Shown piece by piece: positions 8,149 through 17,230 of a stretch of DNA of 64,000 bases. The translations under genes were made by a program, and so were the position numbers. The notes beneath the pieces were generated by a model. The model did not search any database. It was given only the letters and a program-made list of their open reading frames with translations, and was not told the origin of the DNA. Within the stretch, counting starts at the first letter, position 1. Every line of letters starts with the position of its first letter. Source of the DNA: Hasllibacter sp963833115 (lineage in GTDB: Bacteria; Pseudomonadota; Alphaproteobacteria; Rhodobacterales; Rhodobacteraceae); the NCBI GenBank assembly GCA_963833115.1, contig CAWHWS010000002.1, forward strand, positions 62,001-126,000. The letters are read 5' to 3'.

Positions 8149-9156
8149 ATGACCTACGCCAAGACCCTGATGGGCACCGCCGCCGCGCTGGCGATCACCG
8201 CCGGCGCCGCATTCGCCGACGCCCACGGCTCCGAGCCCGGCCTGATCATCGACCTGGGCGGCAAGTTCGACAAGTCGTTTAACGAGAGCGCCTTCAACGG
8301 CGCGCAGCGCTGGGTCGAGGAGTCGGGCGGCGACTACCGCGAGACCGAGCTCCAGTCCGAGGCGCAGCGCGAGCAGTCCATGCGACGCATGGCCGAGAGC
8401 GGCGCCAACCCCGTCGTCGTGCTGGGCTTCGCCAACGGCTCGACGCTCGACAAGGTGGCGCCCGACTACCCCGACACCAAGTTCGCCATCGTCGACATGG
8501 TCGTAGAGCAGCCCAACGTGCAGTCGATCGTCTTCACCGAGCACACCGGCTCCTACCTCGTGGGCATGATGGCCGCGATGGCCTCCGAGACCGGCACCGT
8601 GAGCTTCGTGGGCGGCATGGACATCGGCCTCATCCAGAAGTTCGCCTGCGGCTACGCGCAGGGCGCCAAGGCCGCGAACCCGGATGCCGAGGTGATCGTC
8701 AACATGACCGGCACCACCCCCGCCGCCTGGAACGACCCGGTCAAGGGCGCCGAGCTCGCCCGCGCGCAGTTCTCCCAGGGCTCGGACGTGGTCTACGCCG
8801 CCGCCGGCGGCACCGGGGTCGGCGTGCTGCAGGCCGCCGCCGACGAGGGCAAGTACTCCATCGGCGTCGATTCCAACCAGAACTACCTCCACCCCGGCAG
8901 CGTCCTGACCTCCATGCTCAAGCGCGTGGACAACGCGGTCTACGACGTCTTCACCGCCGGCGCGGACATGGAGACGGGCATCGTGGTGAAGGATCTCGCC
9001 TCCGACGGCGTGGGCTTCGCGGTGGACGAGAACAACGAGGCGCTCGTCTCCGAGGAGATGGCCGCCGCGGTCGAGCAGGCCCGGGCCGACATCATGTCCG
9101 GCGCGATCGAGGTGCACGACTACACCTCGGACAACTCCTGCCCGGTCGCCTACTGA
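8149..9156 (+). CDS. BMP-family substrate-binding protein (nucleoside/purine ABC importer)
   Basis: This is the periplasmic ligand-binding component of the ABC importer encoded downstream. A 23-residue signal peptide ends at GAAFA before DAHGSEPG. The mature part has the BMP/PnrA hallmarks LGGKFDKSFNESAFNGAQRW, EHTGSYLVGMMAAM and GMDIGLIQKFACGYAQG. Such proteins bind nucleosides or related purines; the exact ligand is not predictable. The ATG at 8149 follows an acggaga ribosome-binding site and starts the signal peptide; the longer frame from 8077 is not needed. A strong hairpin lies between this gene and the ATPase gene. Confidence 0.92.
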   Translation: MTYAKTLMGTAAALAITAGAAFADAHGSEPGLIIDLGGKFDKSFNESAFNGAQRWVEESGGDYRETELQSEAQREQSMRRMAESGANPVVVLGFANGSTLDKVAPDYPDTKFAIVDMVVEQPNVQSIVFTEHTGSYLVGMMAAMASETGTVSFVGGMDIGLIQKFACGYAQGAKAANPDAEVIVNMTGTTPAAWNDPVKGAELARAQFSQGSDVVYAAAGGTGVGVLQAAADEGKYSIGVDSNQNYLHPGSVLTSMLKRVDNAVYDVFTAGADMETGIVVKDLASDGVGFAVDENNEALVSEEMAAAVEQARADIMSGAIEVHDYTSDNSCPVAY

Positions 9157-9165
9157 GCCCCGAAC

Positions 9166-9190
9166 GGAGGGGCCCGGCCCGGGCCCCTCC
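9166..9190 (+). other. 12-bp perfect hairpin after the binding-protein gene
   Basis: Perfect 12-base arms (ggaggggcccgg and its complement) flank a single central base, ten bases after the binding-protein stop. There is no T-run, so it is not a classical terminator. In ABC operons such a stem commonly protects the upstream mRNA or attenuates readthrough, giving more binding protein than ATPase. Confidence 0.7.
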
Positions 9191-9200
9191 CCGACCAAGG

Positions 9201-10805
9201 ATGCGCCTCGTGACCGACGCCCCCGCCATCGAGCTCAAGGGAATCTCGAAGGCGTTCGGCGCGGTCCAGGCGAACCGCGACATCTCGATCCGCGTGATGC
9301 CGGGCACGATCCACGGCATCATCGGCGAGAACGGCGCCGGCAAGTCGACCCTGATGTCGATCCTCTACGGCTTCTACAAGGCCGATGCGGGCGAGATCTG
9401 GGTCGCCGGGAAGCTGACGCAGATCCCCGACAGCCAGGCCGCCATCGCCGCCGGGATCGGCATGGTGTTCCAGCACTTCAAGCTGGTGCAGAACTTCACC
9501 GTCCTGGAGAACGTGGTGCTGGGCGCCGAGGACGGCGCGCTCCTGCGGCCCTCCCTCGCCAAGGCCCGGCGGCTCCTGAAGGAGCTGTCGGACGAGTACG
9601 AGCTCGACGTCGATCCCGACGCCTTGATCGAGGATCTCTCCGTCGGCCACCAGCAGCGGGTGGAGATCCTCAAGGCCCTCTACCGCCGGGCCGACATCCT
9701 GATCCTGGACGAGCCCACGGGCGTTCTGACCCCGGCCGAGGCGGACCACCTCTTCCGCATCCTCGAGGGGCTGCGCGCCGAGGGCAAGACCATCGTCCTC
9801 ATCACCCACAAGCTGCGCGAGATCATGGAGGTGACCGACACGGTGAGCGTCATGCGCCGCGGCGAGATGACGGCGACGGTGAGGACCGCCGAGACCTCGC
9901 CCGAGGGGCTCGCCGAGCTGATGGTGGGGCGCAAGGTGCTGCTGCAGGTCGACAAGGTCGCGGCGCGCCGGGCGGCCAAGGTGCTGGAGGTCGAGGGCCT
10001 GCGCGTCGTGGACCGCGACGGGATCGAGCGGCTGCGCGGCATCGACCTGCAGGTGCGCGCGGGGGAGATCCTGGGGGTCGCGGGGGTGGCCGGCAACGGG
10101 CAGTCCGCCCTCCTCGAGGTGCTGGGCGGGATCAGCCCGGCGACCGGCGCGGTGCGCGTGAACGGCCAGGCGCTCGACCTGTCGGGCACCCGCTCGGACG
10201 GGCGCACCCGGCGGGCGCAGGGCATCGCCCACGTGCCCGAGGACCGTCACCGCCTCGGCCTGATCCTCGACTTCGCGGCCTGGGAGAACACGGCCTTCGG
10301 CTACCATGACGGCGCGCCCTACTCGAAGGGGGCGATGATGGACCACGCCGCCATGCGCGCCGACACGGCCGGCAAGATGGAGCGCTTCGACGTGCGCCCG
10401 CCCGACCCCGCGCTGCACGCCAAGAGCTTCTCGGGCGGCAACCAGCAGAAGATCGTGCTGGCGCGCGAGATCGAGCGGAACCCCGACCTCCTGCTGATCG
10501 GGCAGCCCACGCGCGGTGTGGACATCGGCGCCATCGAGTTCATCCACCGGCGGATCGTCGAGCTGCGCGACGCCGGCAAGGCGATCCTGATGGTGAGCGT
10601 CGAGCTCGACGAGATCATGTCCCTCTCGGACCGCATCGCGGTGATGTTCGACGGCCGCATCATGGGCATGCGGACCCCGGCCGAGACCACCGAGACCGAG
10701 CTCGGCCTCCTGATGGCCGGCATGGACGCGGCCGCCCCCGCCCCCCGCGCCGGCGGCAGCCCGCCGGGCACCGGGACGAACCCCCTGGCGGAGGGCGCGG
10801 CATGA
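9201..10805 (+). CDS. ABC transporter ATPase, nucleoside type (two ATPase domains)
   Basis: This is the energising subunit of the BMP-type importer, 534 residues with two ATP-binding domains. Domain 1 has a full Walker A (GENGAGKST), a degenerate signature (LSVGHQQRVEI) and ILDEPTGVLTP. Domain 2 has a degenerate Walker A (GVAGNGQSA), a good signature (FSGGNQQKIVLARE) and LIGQPTRGVDIGAIEF, where the usual catalytic Glu is Gln. That asymmetry is normal for this subfamily. The TGA stop overlaps the ATG of the DUF262 gene by four bases, where one would normally expect the permease start. Confidence 0.93.
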   Translation: MRLVTDAPAIELKGISKAFGAVQANRDISIRVMPGTIHGIIGENGAGKSTLMSILYGFYKADAGEIWVAGKLTQIPDSQAAIAAGIGMVFQHFKLVQNFTVLENVVLGAEDGALLRPSLAKARRLLKELSDEYELDVDPDALIEDLSVGHQQRVEILKALYRRADILILDEPTGVLTPAEADHLFRILEGLRAEGKTIVLITHKLREIMEVTDTVSVMRRGEMTATVRTAETSPEGLAELMVGRKVLLQVDKVAARRAAKVLEVEGLRVVDRDGIERLRGIDLQVRAGEILGVAGVAGNGQSALLEVLGGISPATGAVRVNGQALDLSGTRSDGRTRRAQGIAHVPEDRHRLGLILDFAAWENTAFGYHDGAPYSKGAMMDHAAMRADTAGKMERFDVRPPDPALHAKSFSGGNQQKIVLAREIERNPDLLLIGQPTRGVDIGAIEFIHRRIVELRDAGKAILMVSVELDEIMSLSDRIAVMFDGRIMGMRTPAETTETELGLLMAGMDAAAPAPRAGGSPPGTGTNPLAEGAA

Positions 10806-12676
10806 GCTTCGACGCGACGAAAGCCGACCTCGCGGACATCCTGCGGCAGGCGCAAGAGGGCCGCATCCAGCTACCCGACTTCCAGCGCAGCTACGTCTGG
10901 GGCGACGCCGACGTGAGGGCGCTCATCGCCTCCATCGCGCGGGGCTTCCCGGTCGGCGCGCTTCTCACGCTTCGGAACGGCGGAGAGGTACGCTTCCGCC
11001 CGCGGACGATCGAGGGTGCGCCGCAGACCGATCACACGCCGGAGATCCTCCTGCTCGACGGGCAGCAGCGCATCACGTCGCTCTATCAGGCGCTGTTCTC
11101 CCCGACGCCCGTCCGGACGCGGAAGAACGATCAGGTAACCGTGGACCGCCACTACTATCTCGACATGCGCAAGGCGCTGACCAAGGACGGCGACATGGAG
11201 GACGCCGTCATCGGGGTCCCGGCGGACCGCGTCGTACGACGGAACTTCGGCCGCGAGGTGGTGCTCGACCTCTCGTCTCGAGACGCCGAGATCGAGCGCG
11301 CGATGTTCCCGCTCGATCAGACGTTCGACATCACCACGTCCTGGCTCTTCGGCTGGATGACCTACTGGGGCGCCCGCGATCCCGCGATGATCGAACTGGG
11401 GAACCGGTTCAACGCCGACGTGCTGAACGCGATCAAGACCTACAAGATGCCGGTCATCGAACTGGGCAGCTCGAACGGTCGCGAGGCGATCTGCCTGATC
11501 TTCGAGAAGGTCAATGTCGGCGGCAAGAAGCTCGACGCCTTCGAGCTCGTCACCGCGATCTTCGCCGGCGACGGGTTCGACCTGCGCGAGGACTGGGCGG
11601 GACGGGCGGCCACGCGGACCGAGCCCGCCCGGCCCGGCCGGCACGACAAGTTGCTCTCGCTCGCCAACGGCGGACGACGAGAGACCCTCACCGGCGTCTC
11701 CAGCGTCGACTTCCTCCAGGCCTGCACGGTCCTGTACACGCGCGAGGTCAGGGCACGGCGCGAAGCCGAGGGGGCGACCGGCCTCGAACTGCCGCAGGTC
11801 AGCATGCGCCGGGACGCCCTCCTGAAGCTGCCGCTCGAAGCGTACGAGCGCCATGCGAACGCGGTCCAGGAGGGGTTCGGGCGGGCGGCGGCCTTCCTCG
11901 GAGGATTGCGCATCCTTCGCGAGCGGGACGTTCCCTACCCGCCGCAGATCACCGCGCTCGCCTCGTTCTTCGCCGCGAGGGGAAACGCCCCGCTCTCCGC
12001 TCCCGGCTCGGAGAAGCTGGCGCGGTGGTTCTGGACCGTGGCGCTCGGCGAGGTCTACGGATCGGCGACCGAGACGCGGATCGCGCGCGACGTGACGGAG
12101 CTGCTGGCGTGGATCGACGCTGGCGGGCCGAAGCCGCGCGTGGTGGTCGACACGGTGTTCCGCGAGGAGCGCCTGATGTCCCTGCGGACCCGCAACTCCG
12201 CCGCCTACGTCGCCGCGCACGCCCTCCTGATGGCGGAGGGGTGCCGCGACTTCGTCACCGGCCAGCCGGTCGAGATCATGACGTTCCACGACGCGAAGAT
12301 CGACATCCACCACATCTTCCCCAAGGCATGGTGCATCGCCAGGGGACATCCGCGTGAGGTCTACGACTCCATCGTGAACAAGACGGCGCTCTCGAAGGCG
12401 TCCAACCAGTCGATCGGCGGCAAGGCGCCGTCGGACTACCTCGCGCGGATCGAGCGGGGCGACGGGCAGTCGCCGGCCGCGCTCGACGCGATCCTCGCCT
12501 CGCACCTGATCGATCCCGCGCTGCTCCGGGCGGACGATTTCGAGGGATTCGTCGCCGCCCGCCGGACCGCGCTGGGCGACCTCGTCGGGCGGGTCATGGA
12601 CCATGTCGTCCGCAACGCGCCCGCCGATGAGGCCGAGTACGCGGCGCCTGTGGACCTCGAAGAGGAGGCCGCGTGA
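10802..12676 (+). CDS. DUF262/HNH (GmrSD-like) protein inserted in a transporter operon
   Basis: This 624-residue protein has the DUF262 N-terminal ParB/sulfiredoxin-like motifs: IQLPDFQRSYVW (about residues 22-33), LLDGQQRITSLY (about 84-95) and FEKVNVGGKKLDAFELV (about 234-250). At the C-terminus it has a DUF1524-type HNH motif, DIHHIFPKAWC (about 500-510), followed by NKTALSKASNQSIGGKAPSDYL. This is the layout of GmrSD-type modification-dependent restriction enzymes and many defence-linked DUF262 proteins. Its ATG overlaps the upstream ATPase stop and its TGA overlaps the downstream permease start, so it sits seamlessly inside an unrelated transporter operon. Codon choice looks less GC-biased than in neighbours (more GAA, CGA and TCG), though this was not measured. 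Antiviral activity is inference. Confidence 0.88.
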   Translation: MSFDATKADLADILRQAQEGRIQLPDFQRSYVWGDADVRALIASIARGFPVGALLTLRNGGEVRFRPRTIEGAPQTDHTPEILLLDGQQRITSLYQALFSPTPVRTRKNDQVTVDRHYYLDMRKALTKDGDMEDAVIGVPADRVVRRNFGREVVLDLSSRDAEIERAMFPLDQTFDITTSWLFGWMTYWGARDPAMIELGNRFNADVLNAIKTYKMPVIELGSSNGREAICLIFEKVNVGGKKLDAFELVTAIFAGDGFDLREDWAGRAATRTEPARPGRHDKLLSLANGGRRETLTGVSSVDFLQACTVLYTREVRARREAEGATGLELPQVSMRRDALLKLPLEAYERHANAVQEGFGRAAAFLGGLRILRERDVPYPPQITALASFFAARGNAPLSAPGSEKLARWFWTVALGEVYGSATETRIARDVTELLAWIDAGGPKPRVVVDTVFREERLMSLRTRNSAAYVAAHALLMAEGCRDFVTGQPVEIMTFHDAKIDIHHIFPKAWCIARGHPREVYDSIVNKTALSKASNQSIGGKAPSDYLARIERGDGQSPAALDAILASHLIDPALLRADDFEGFVAARRTALGDLVGRVMDHVVRNAPADEAEYAAPVDLEEEAA

Positions 12677-13794
12677 TGGACGGGATGCCGCGCTGGGCGG
12701 ACGTGCTGCTGATCCCGCTGGTGAACCTGGGGCTGGCGCTGATCGTGTCGGGCCTGGTCGTCGCCTATATCGGGGAGAACCCGGTCGAGGCGATGTCCAT
12801 CATGGTGCGCGGCGCCGTGGGCTCGGCCTACGGGTGGGGCTACACGCTCTATTACGCGACGAACTTCATCTTCACCGGGCTCGCCGTCGCGGTCGCCTTC
12901 CACGCGCGCCTCTTCAACATCGGGGGCGAGGGGCAGGCGGCGATCGGGGGGCTCGGGGTAGCGCTCGTGTGCCTGTCGGTGGACTGGCCGCACTGGGCGC
13001 TGGCGCTGCCGGCGGCGGTGATCGGAGGCGCGGTGTTCGGCGCGGCCTGGGCGTTCCTGCCCGCGATCCTGCAGGCCAAGCGCGGCAGCCACATCGTCAT
13101 CACCACGATCATGTTCAACTTCATCGCCGCCGCGCTCCTCAACTACCTCCTCGTCGGCGCGCTGCAGGGCGACACCATGAGCCCCGAGACCAACGGCTTC
13201 GCGTCCGGCGCGGCCCTGCCGTCCGCGTTCGACATCGCGCCCTGGCTCGGCTTCTCGCGCTCGGCGCCGCTGAACCTGGCGTTCCTCGTCGCGCTGATCT
13301 GCTGCGTGCTCGTCTACGTCCTGATCTGGCGCACGCGGCTGGGCTACGAGATCCGCGCCTACGGCCATTCCGAGCCCGCCGCCGTCTACGCCGGCATAAA
13401 TCCCACGCGGATCACCGTGATCGCGATGCTCATCTCCGGCGGGCTCGCGGGGCTCATGGCGATCAACGCGGTCATGGGCGAGGCCGAGCGCCTCGTGCTC
13501 GACCCGGTGCAAGGGGCGGGCTTCGTCGGGATCGCGGTGGCTCTGATGGGCCGGTCGCATCCGTTCGGGGTGCTCCTGGCCGCGATCCTCTTCGGCGCCC
13601 TCTACCAGGGAGGCGCCGAGCTCGAGTTCGAGACCTCGGTGCCGCGCGAGATGGTGGTGGTGATCCAGGCGCTCGTGATCCTCTTCACCGGCGCGCTCGA
13701 CAACATGGTGCGGGACCCGATGGGACGCGCCTTCCTCCGCTTCCGCCGCCCGGCGGGGGCCGAGGGCCCGAAAGCCGGGACGCCTGCGGAATGA
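12676..13794 (+). CDS. ABC transporter permease, nucleoside type (first)
   Basis: This is an inner-membrane channel subunit of the BMP-type importer, about 372 residues with roughly ten hydrophobic segments. Family features are ATNFIFTGLAVAVAFHARLFNIGGEGQ, the conserved KRGSHIVITTIMFNFIA segment, and RAYGHSEPAAVYAGIN before the ATPase-contact region. It starts at ATG 12676, or GTG 12673, overlapping the DUF262 stop. Its proper partners are the ATPase upstream of the insertion and the second permease downstream of the LysE gene. Confidence 0.9.
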   Translation: MDGMPRWADVLLIPLVNLGLALIVSGLVVAYIGENPVEAMSIMVRGAVGSAYGWGYTLYYATNFIFTGLAVAVAFHARLFNIGGEGQAAIGGLGVALVCLSVDWPHWALALPAAVIGGAVFGAAWAFLPAILQAKRGSHIVITTIMFNFIAAALLNYLLVGALQGDTMSPETNGFASGAALPSAFDIAPWLGFSRSAPLNLAFLVALICCVLVYVLIWRTRLGYEIRAYGHSEPAAVYAGINPTRITVIAMLISGGLAGLMAINAVMGEAERLVLDPVQGAGFVGIAVALMGRSHPFGVLLAAILFGALYQGGAELEFETSVPREMVVVIQALVILFTGALDNMVRDPMGRAFLRFRRPAGAEGPKAGTPAE

Positions 13795-13882
13795 GGGTCC
13801 TCAGGGAAGCCGCAGGTTCCGGGTCGGCCCCGGCGGGGCATGGCGCGAGGATGCGCGCCCCCTCTTCACGGAGCGCCATGCC

Positions 13883-14515
13883 ATGACCGACCTGATGCCC
13901 TTCCTGCCGGGCTTCGCCGCGGCCTACGCGATCCTCCTCGTCGCGGCGTCCTCGCCCGGCCCCGCGGTCGCGATGCTCCTCGGAATCGGCGTGGCGCAGG
14001 GACGGCGCCCGGCCCTGATCGCCGCGACCGGGATCGCGACCGGCAGCGTGCTCCTCAACGTCGTGACGCTGATCGGCCTGGGCGTGCTGCTGACGCAGGC
14101 GGCCTGGGCGATGCAGGGCGTGCGACTGATCGGCGCGGCCTACCTCGCGTGGCTGGCCTACGGGGCGTTCCGGCGCGCCGCCTCCGCCCCGCCGGTGCGC
14201 GCCGCCGCCGTCGCGCCCGCCCCGGCCTGGCGGCACTTCGCGGCCGGCTTCGCGCTGCAGGCGACGAACGTGAAGGCGATCGTGTTCTGGCTCGCGATCA
14301 ACGCCGTCGGCGCGACGCAGGGCGGCGGGGCGCTCGTGCTCGCGCTCTACGTCGCCGGCGCCTGGGCTATCAGCTTCGGCTGCCACGGCGCCTGGGCGGT
14401 GCTACTCTCCTCCGCGCCCGTCCGCGTCGCCTACGGCCGGGCCCGGCGCTGGATCGAGGGCGCGCTCGGCATCTTCTTCGCGGCCTTCGCCGTCCGCATG
14501 GCTTTGGTGCGCTAG
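13883..14515 (+). CDS. LysE-family exporter
   Basis: This 210-residue inner-membrane protein of the LysE/RhtB superfamily exports amino acids or related small molecules. It has about six hydrophobic segments, the early SPGPAVAMLLGIGVAQGRRPAL motif and the central FAAGFALQATNVKAIVFWLA. The substrate is not predictable. It lies between the two permease genes of the nucleoside importer; its TAG stop directly abuts the ATG of the next permease. Ribosome-binding site acggag is at about 13868. Its place inside an importer operon is unexpected. Confidence 0.88.
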   Translation: MTDLMPFLPGFAAAYAILLVAASSPGPAVAMLLGIGVAQGRRPALIAATGIATGSVLLNVVTLIGLGVLLTQAAWAMQGVRLIGAAYLAWLAYGAFRRAASAPPVRAAAVAPAPAWRHFAAGFALQATNVKAIVFWLAINAVGATQGGGALVLALYVAGAWAISFGCHGAWAVLLSSAPVRVAYGRARRWIEGALGIFFAAFAVRMALVR

Positions 14516-15515
14516 ATGGACCTCTACACCCTCGTCCAGGTGCTCGACGCCACGGTGCGGCTCGCGACCCCGCTGCTGCTGGCCTGCCTCGCGGGGCTCT
14601 TCTCCGAGCGGGCGGGCGTGTTCGACATCGGGCTGGAGGGCAAGATGCTGATCTCGGCCTTCTTCTCGGCCGCGGTGGCCTACGCCACGGGCTCGGTCTG
14701 GCTCGGGCTGCTGGGCGGCATCGCGGCCTCGGTCGTCTTCGCCGCCATCCACGGCATCGCCTCGATCACCTTCCGCGGGGATCAGCTCATCTCGGGCGTC
14801 GCGATCAACTTCCTCGCCGCGGGCATGACCGTCCTCATCTCCCAGGACTGGTTCGGGCAGGGCGGGCGCACCCCGGCGCTGGCCGGCCCCGCCCGCTTCG
14901 CGGAGGTGCACCTGCCCGGCGCGGACGCGATGGAGGCGCGGTTCGACGCGGCGCGGGCGGCGGACCCGGACCATTTCTCCCTCTACGACGGTCTACTTCG
15001 AGCTGATCTCGGGCCACTCGATCCTCGTCTACGCGGCGCTCGCCATCGTGCCCCTGACCTGGTGGGTGCTGTTCCGCACGCGCTTCGGCCTGCGCCTGCG
15101 CGCGGTGGGCGAGAACCCCGGCGCGGTGGACACGGCCGGCGTTTCGGTCGTCCGGCTGCGCTACTCGGCGGTGATCATCTGCGGGGTGCTGTGCGGGCTG
15201 GCGGGCGCCTACCTCGCCACCGCCCTGGGCGCGGGCTTCACCAAGGACATGACCGCGGGCCGGGGCTTCATCGCGCTCGCGGCCCTCATCTTCGCCAAGT
15301 GGCGGCCCTTCTACGCGCTGATGGCGTGCCTCCTGTTCGGCTTCCTGCAAGCACTCGAATCTCGGTTCCAGTCCATCGGCATCGGCACGGTGGAGATCCC
15401 GACCCAATTCATGCAGGCCCTGCCCTACATCCTCACGGTCGTCATCCTCGCCGGCTTCGTCGGCCGCGCGATCCCCCCGCGCGCCGGCGGCGAGCCCTAC
15501 GTCAAGGAACGCTGA
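14516..15515 (+). pseudogene. ABC transporter permease, nucleoside type (second), frame-disrupted
   Basis: This is the second membrane subunit of the BMP-type importer. The first part reads well from ATG 14516 (LLACLAGLFSERAGVFDIGLEGKM, GDQLISGVAINFLA) up to about 14989. The second part, in another frame, reads VYFELISGHSILVYAALAIV from 14991 and continues through LFRTRFGLRLRAVGENPGAVDTAG to a TGA at 15515. The switch needs one extra base removed, or two added, around 14990. Apart from this the protein is intact (about 332 residues), with no sign of further decay. It could be an assembly indel, a recent mutation, or less likely programmed frameshifting. Confidence 0.85.
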
Positions 15516-15565
15516 ACGCGGCGGATGACGTGGGTCCGCGGCTGGTCTAACGCGGGGCCGAGGGA

Positions 15566-16486
15566 GTGCGTCCGCTGAGCATCTACCTGCCCATCGCCGA
15601 GATCGCCGTGAACGCCTGGCTCATCCTCGCGATCGGTGGCGGCGTGGGCGTCCTGTCGGGCATGTTCGGCGTGGGCGGCGGCTTCCTTATGACGCCGCTC
15701 CTCTTCTTCGTCGGAATCCCGCCCGCCGTCGCGGTCGCCACCCAGGGCAATCAGATCGTCGCCAGCAGCATCTCGGGCGTGCTGGCGCATCTGCGGCGGC
15801 GCACCGTCGACCTGCGCATGGGGGGGGTGCTCCTCGCGGGCGGCCTCCTCGGGGCGGTCGCCGGCGTGCGCCTCTTCGCGATCCTCCGCGCCCAGGGTCA
15901 GATCGACCTGATCGTGCAGCTTTGCTACGTGCTCTTCCTCGGCGTGATCGGCCTTCTGATGTTCGTCGAGAGCGTGCGCGCCCTGCGCCGGAGCCGGGGC
16001 GGCCCCGCGCCACGCCGCCGCCGCCGCGGCATGGCGGACGCCCTGCCCTTCAAGATGCGGTTCCGCGCGTCGGGGCTCTACATCTCGGTCATACCGCCCA
16101 TCCTGATCGGCTTCGCCGTCGGGGTCCTGGCCGCGATCATGGGCGTGGGCGGCGGGTTCATCATGGTCCCGGCGATGATCTACCTCCTCGGGATGCCGAC
16201 CAAGGTGGTGATCGGCACCTCCCTTTTGCAGATCATCTTCGTGAGCGCCGCGACCACCATGCTCCATGCCGTCACGAATCAGACCGTCGACCTCCTGCTG
16301 GCCGTCCTCCTCATCGCCGGGGGGGTGATCGGGGCGCAGGTCGGCACCCGCCTGGGCACGCGCCTGCGCGCCGAGCAGCTCCGCGTGGGCCTCGCGCTCC
16401 TGGTCCTCCTCGTCTGCGGAAAGATCGCCTGGGACCTCCTCGCGACGCCGGCCGAGTTCTACGCGATCTCGGACGTGGGCGCGTGA
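15566..16486 (+). CDS. TauE/SafE-family membrane exporter
   Basis: This inner-membrane protein of 306 residues is related to sulfite/sulfonate-pathway anion exporters. The two TauE/SafE repeats are visible: VGVLSGMFGVGGGFLMTPLL near residue 30 and VGVLAAIMGVGGGFIMVPAM near residue 190. They are separated by a basic loop (RRSRGGPAPRRRRRG). The start is GTG 15566, though the aggga element is very close to it, so initiation may differ slightly. Its stop overlaps the GTG of the TIGR02186 gene, a pairing common in Rhodobacterales. Confidence 0.87.
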   Translation: MRPLSIYLPIAEIAVNAWLILAIGGGVGVLSGMFGVGGGFLMTPLLFFVGIPPAVAVATQGNQIVASSISGVLAHLRRRTVDLRMGGVLLAGGLLGAVAGVRLFAILRAQGQIDLIVQLCYVLFLGVIGLLMFVESVRALRRSRGGPAPRRRRRGMADALPFKMRFRASGLYISVIPPILIGFAVGVLAAIMGVGGGFIMVPAMIYLLGMPTKVVIGTSLLQIIFVSAATTMLHAVTNQTVDLLLAVLLIAGGVIGAQVGTRLGTRLRAEQLRVGLALLVLLVCGKIAWDLLATPAEFYAISDVGA

Positions 16487-17211
16487 TCCGCGCGCTCCTC
16501 CTGGCGCTCGCCCTGCCCGGCGCCGCGGCCGCGCAGGAGGTCGTGGCCGATCTCGGCCGCTCGGACGTGTCGATCCACTCAACCTTCGCCGGATCGGAGA
16601 TCCTGATCTTCGGCGCCATCCGGGGCGGCGAGGAGGGGACCGCCGTCATCGTCACCGTGGAGGGCCCGTCCGTCCCGGTCACGGTCCGTCGCAAGGGCCG
16701 CGTCGGCCCGATCTGGGCCAACGTGCAGGCCGCGGAGATCGACGCCGCGCCGTCCTTCTACGCCGTCGCGACCTCGGCCCCCCTGCGCGAGGTCCTCTCC
16801 CACACCGCCGACTTGCGCCACGGCATCACGGCGCCGCAGGCGATCCGCGCCGTCGGCACCGAGGACCCGGCCCGCTTCACCGCCGCGCTGATCCGCCTGC
16901 GAGAGGCCAGCCGCGCCTACGCCATGCGCGAGGGCTCGATCGTGCTCAAGGAGGGCACCCTCTTCCGCACCACGGTCGCCCTGCCCCCCGACCTGACCGA
17001 GGGCGACTACCGCGTGCGCATCTTCCTCACCCGCGAGCTCGCCGTGACCGCGCGCTACGAGACGGCCCTGACGGTGCGCAAGGTCGGGCTCGAGCGGCTC
17101 CTCTACGGCATGGCGACGGAGCGGCCGGTCCTCTACGGCCTCCTGAGCCTCGCGATCGCGGTCTTCGCCGGCTGGGGCGCCTCGGCCGCCTTCGGGCTGG
17201 TTCGCCGGTAA
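16483..17211 (+). CDS. TIGR02186-family membrane-anchored protein
   Basis: This 242-residue protein has a signal peptide (ALLLALALPGAAAAQ), a large periplasmic domain of beta character (FAGSEILIFGAI, VTVEGPSVPVTVRRKGRVGPIW) and one C-terminal membrane helix (YGLLSLAIAVFAGWGA). It matches my recollection of the TIGR02186 family, which is regularly paired with TauE/SafE proteins; its biochemical role is unknown. GTG 16483 overlaps the preceding TGA, indicating translational coupling. Confidence 0.82.
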   Translation: MIRALLLALALPGAAAAQEVVADLGRSDVSIHSTFAGSEILIFGAIRGGEEGTAVIVTVEGPSVPVTVRRKGRVGPIWANVQAAEIDAAPSFYAVATSAPLREVLSHTADLRHGITAPQAIRAVGTEDPARFTAALIRLREASRAYAMREGSIVLKEGTLFRTTVALPPDLTEGDYRVRIFLTRELAVTARYETALTVRKVGLERLLYGMATERPVLYGLLSLAIAVFAGWGASAAFGLVRR

Positions 17212-17230
17212 TGCCCGGCCGGACGCTCGC

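Noticed and set aside
10802..15515. Idea that a mobile element carried the DUF262 and LysE genes
   Set aside because: No transposase, integrase, terminal inverted repeats or target-site duplications could be seen at the junctions.
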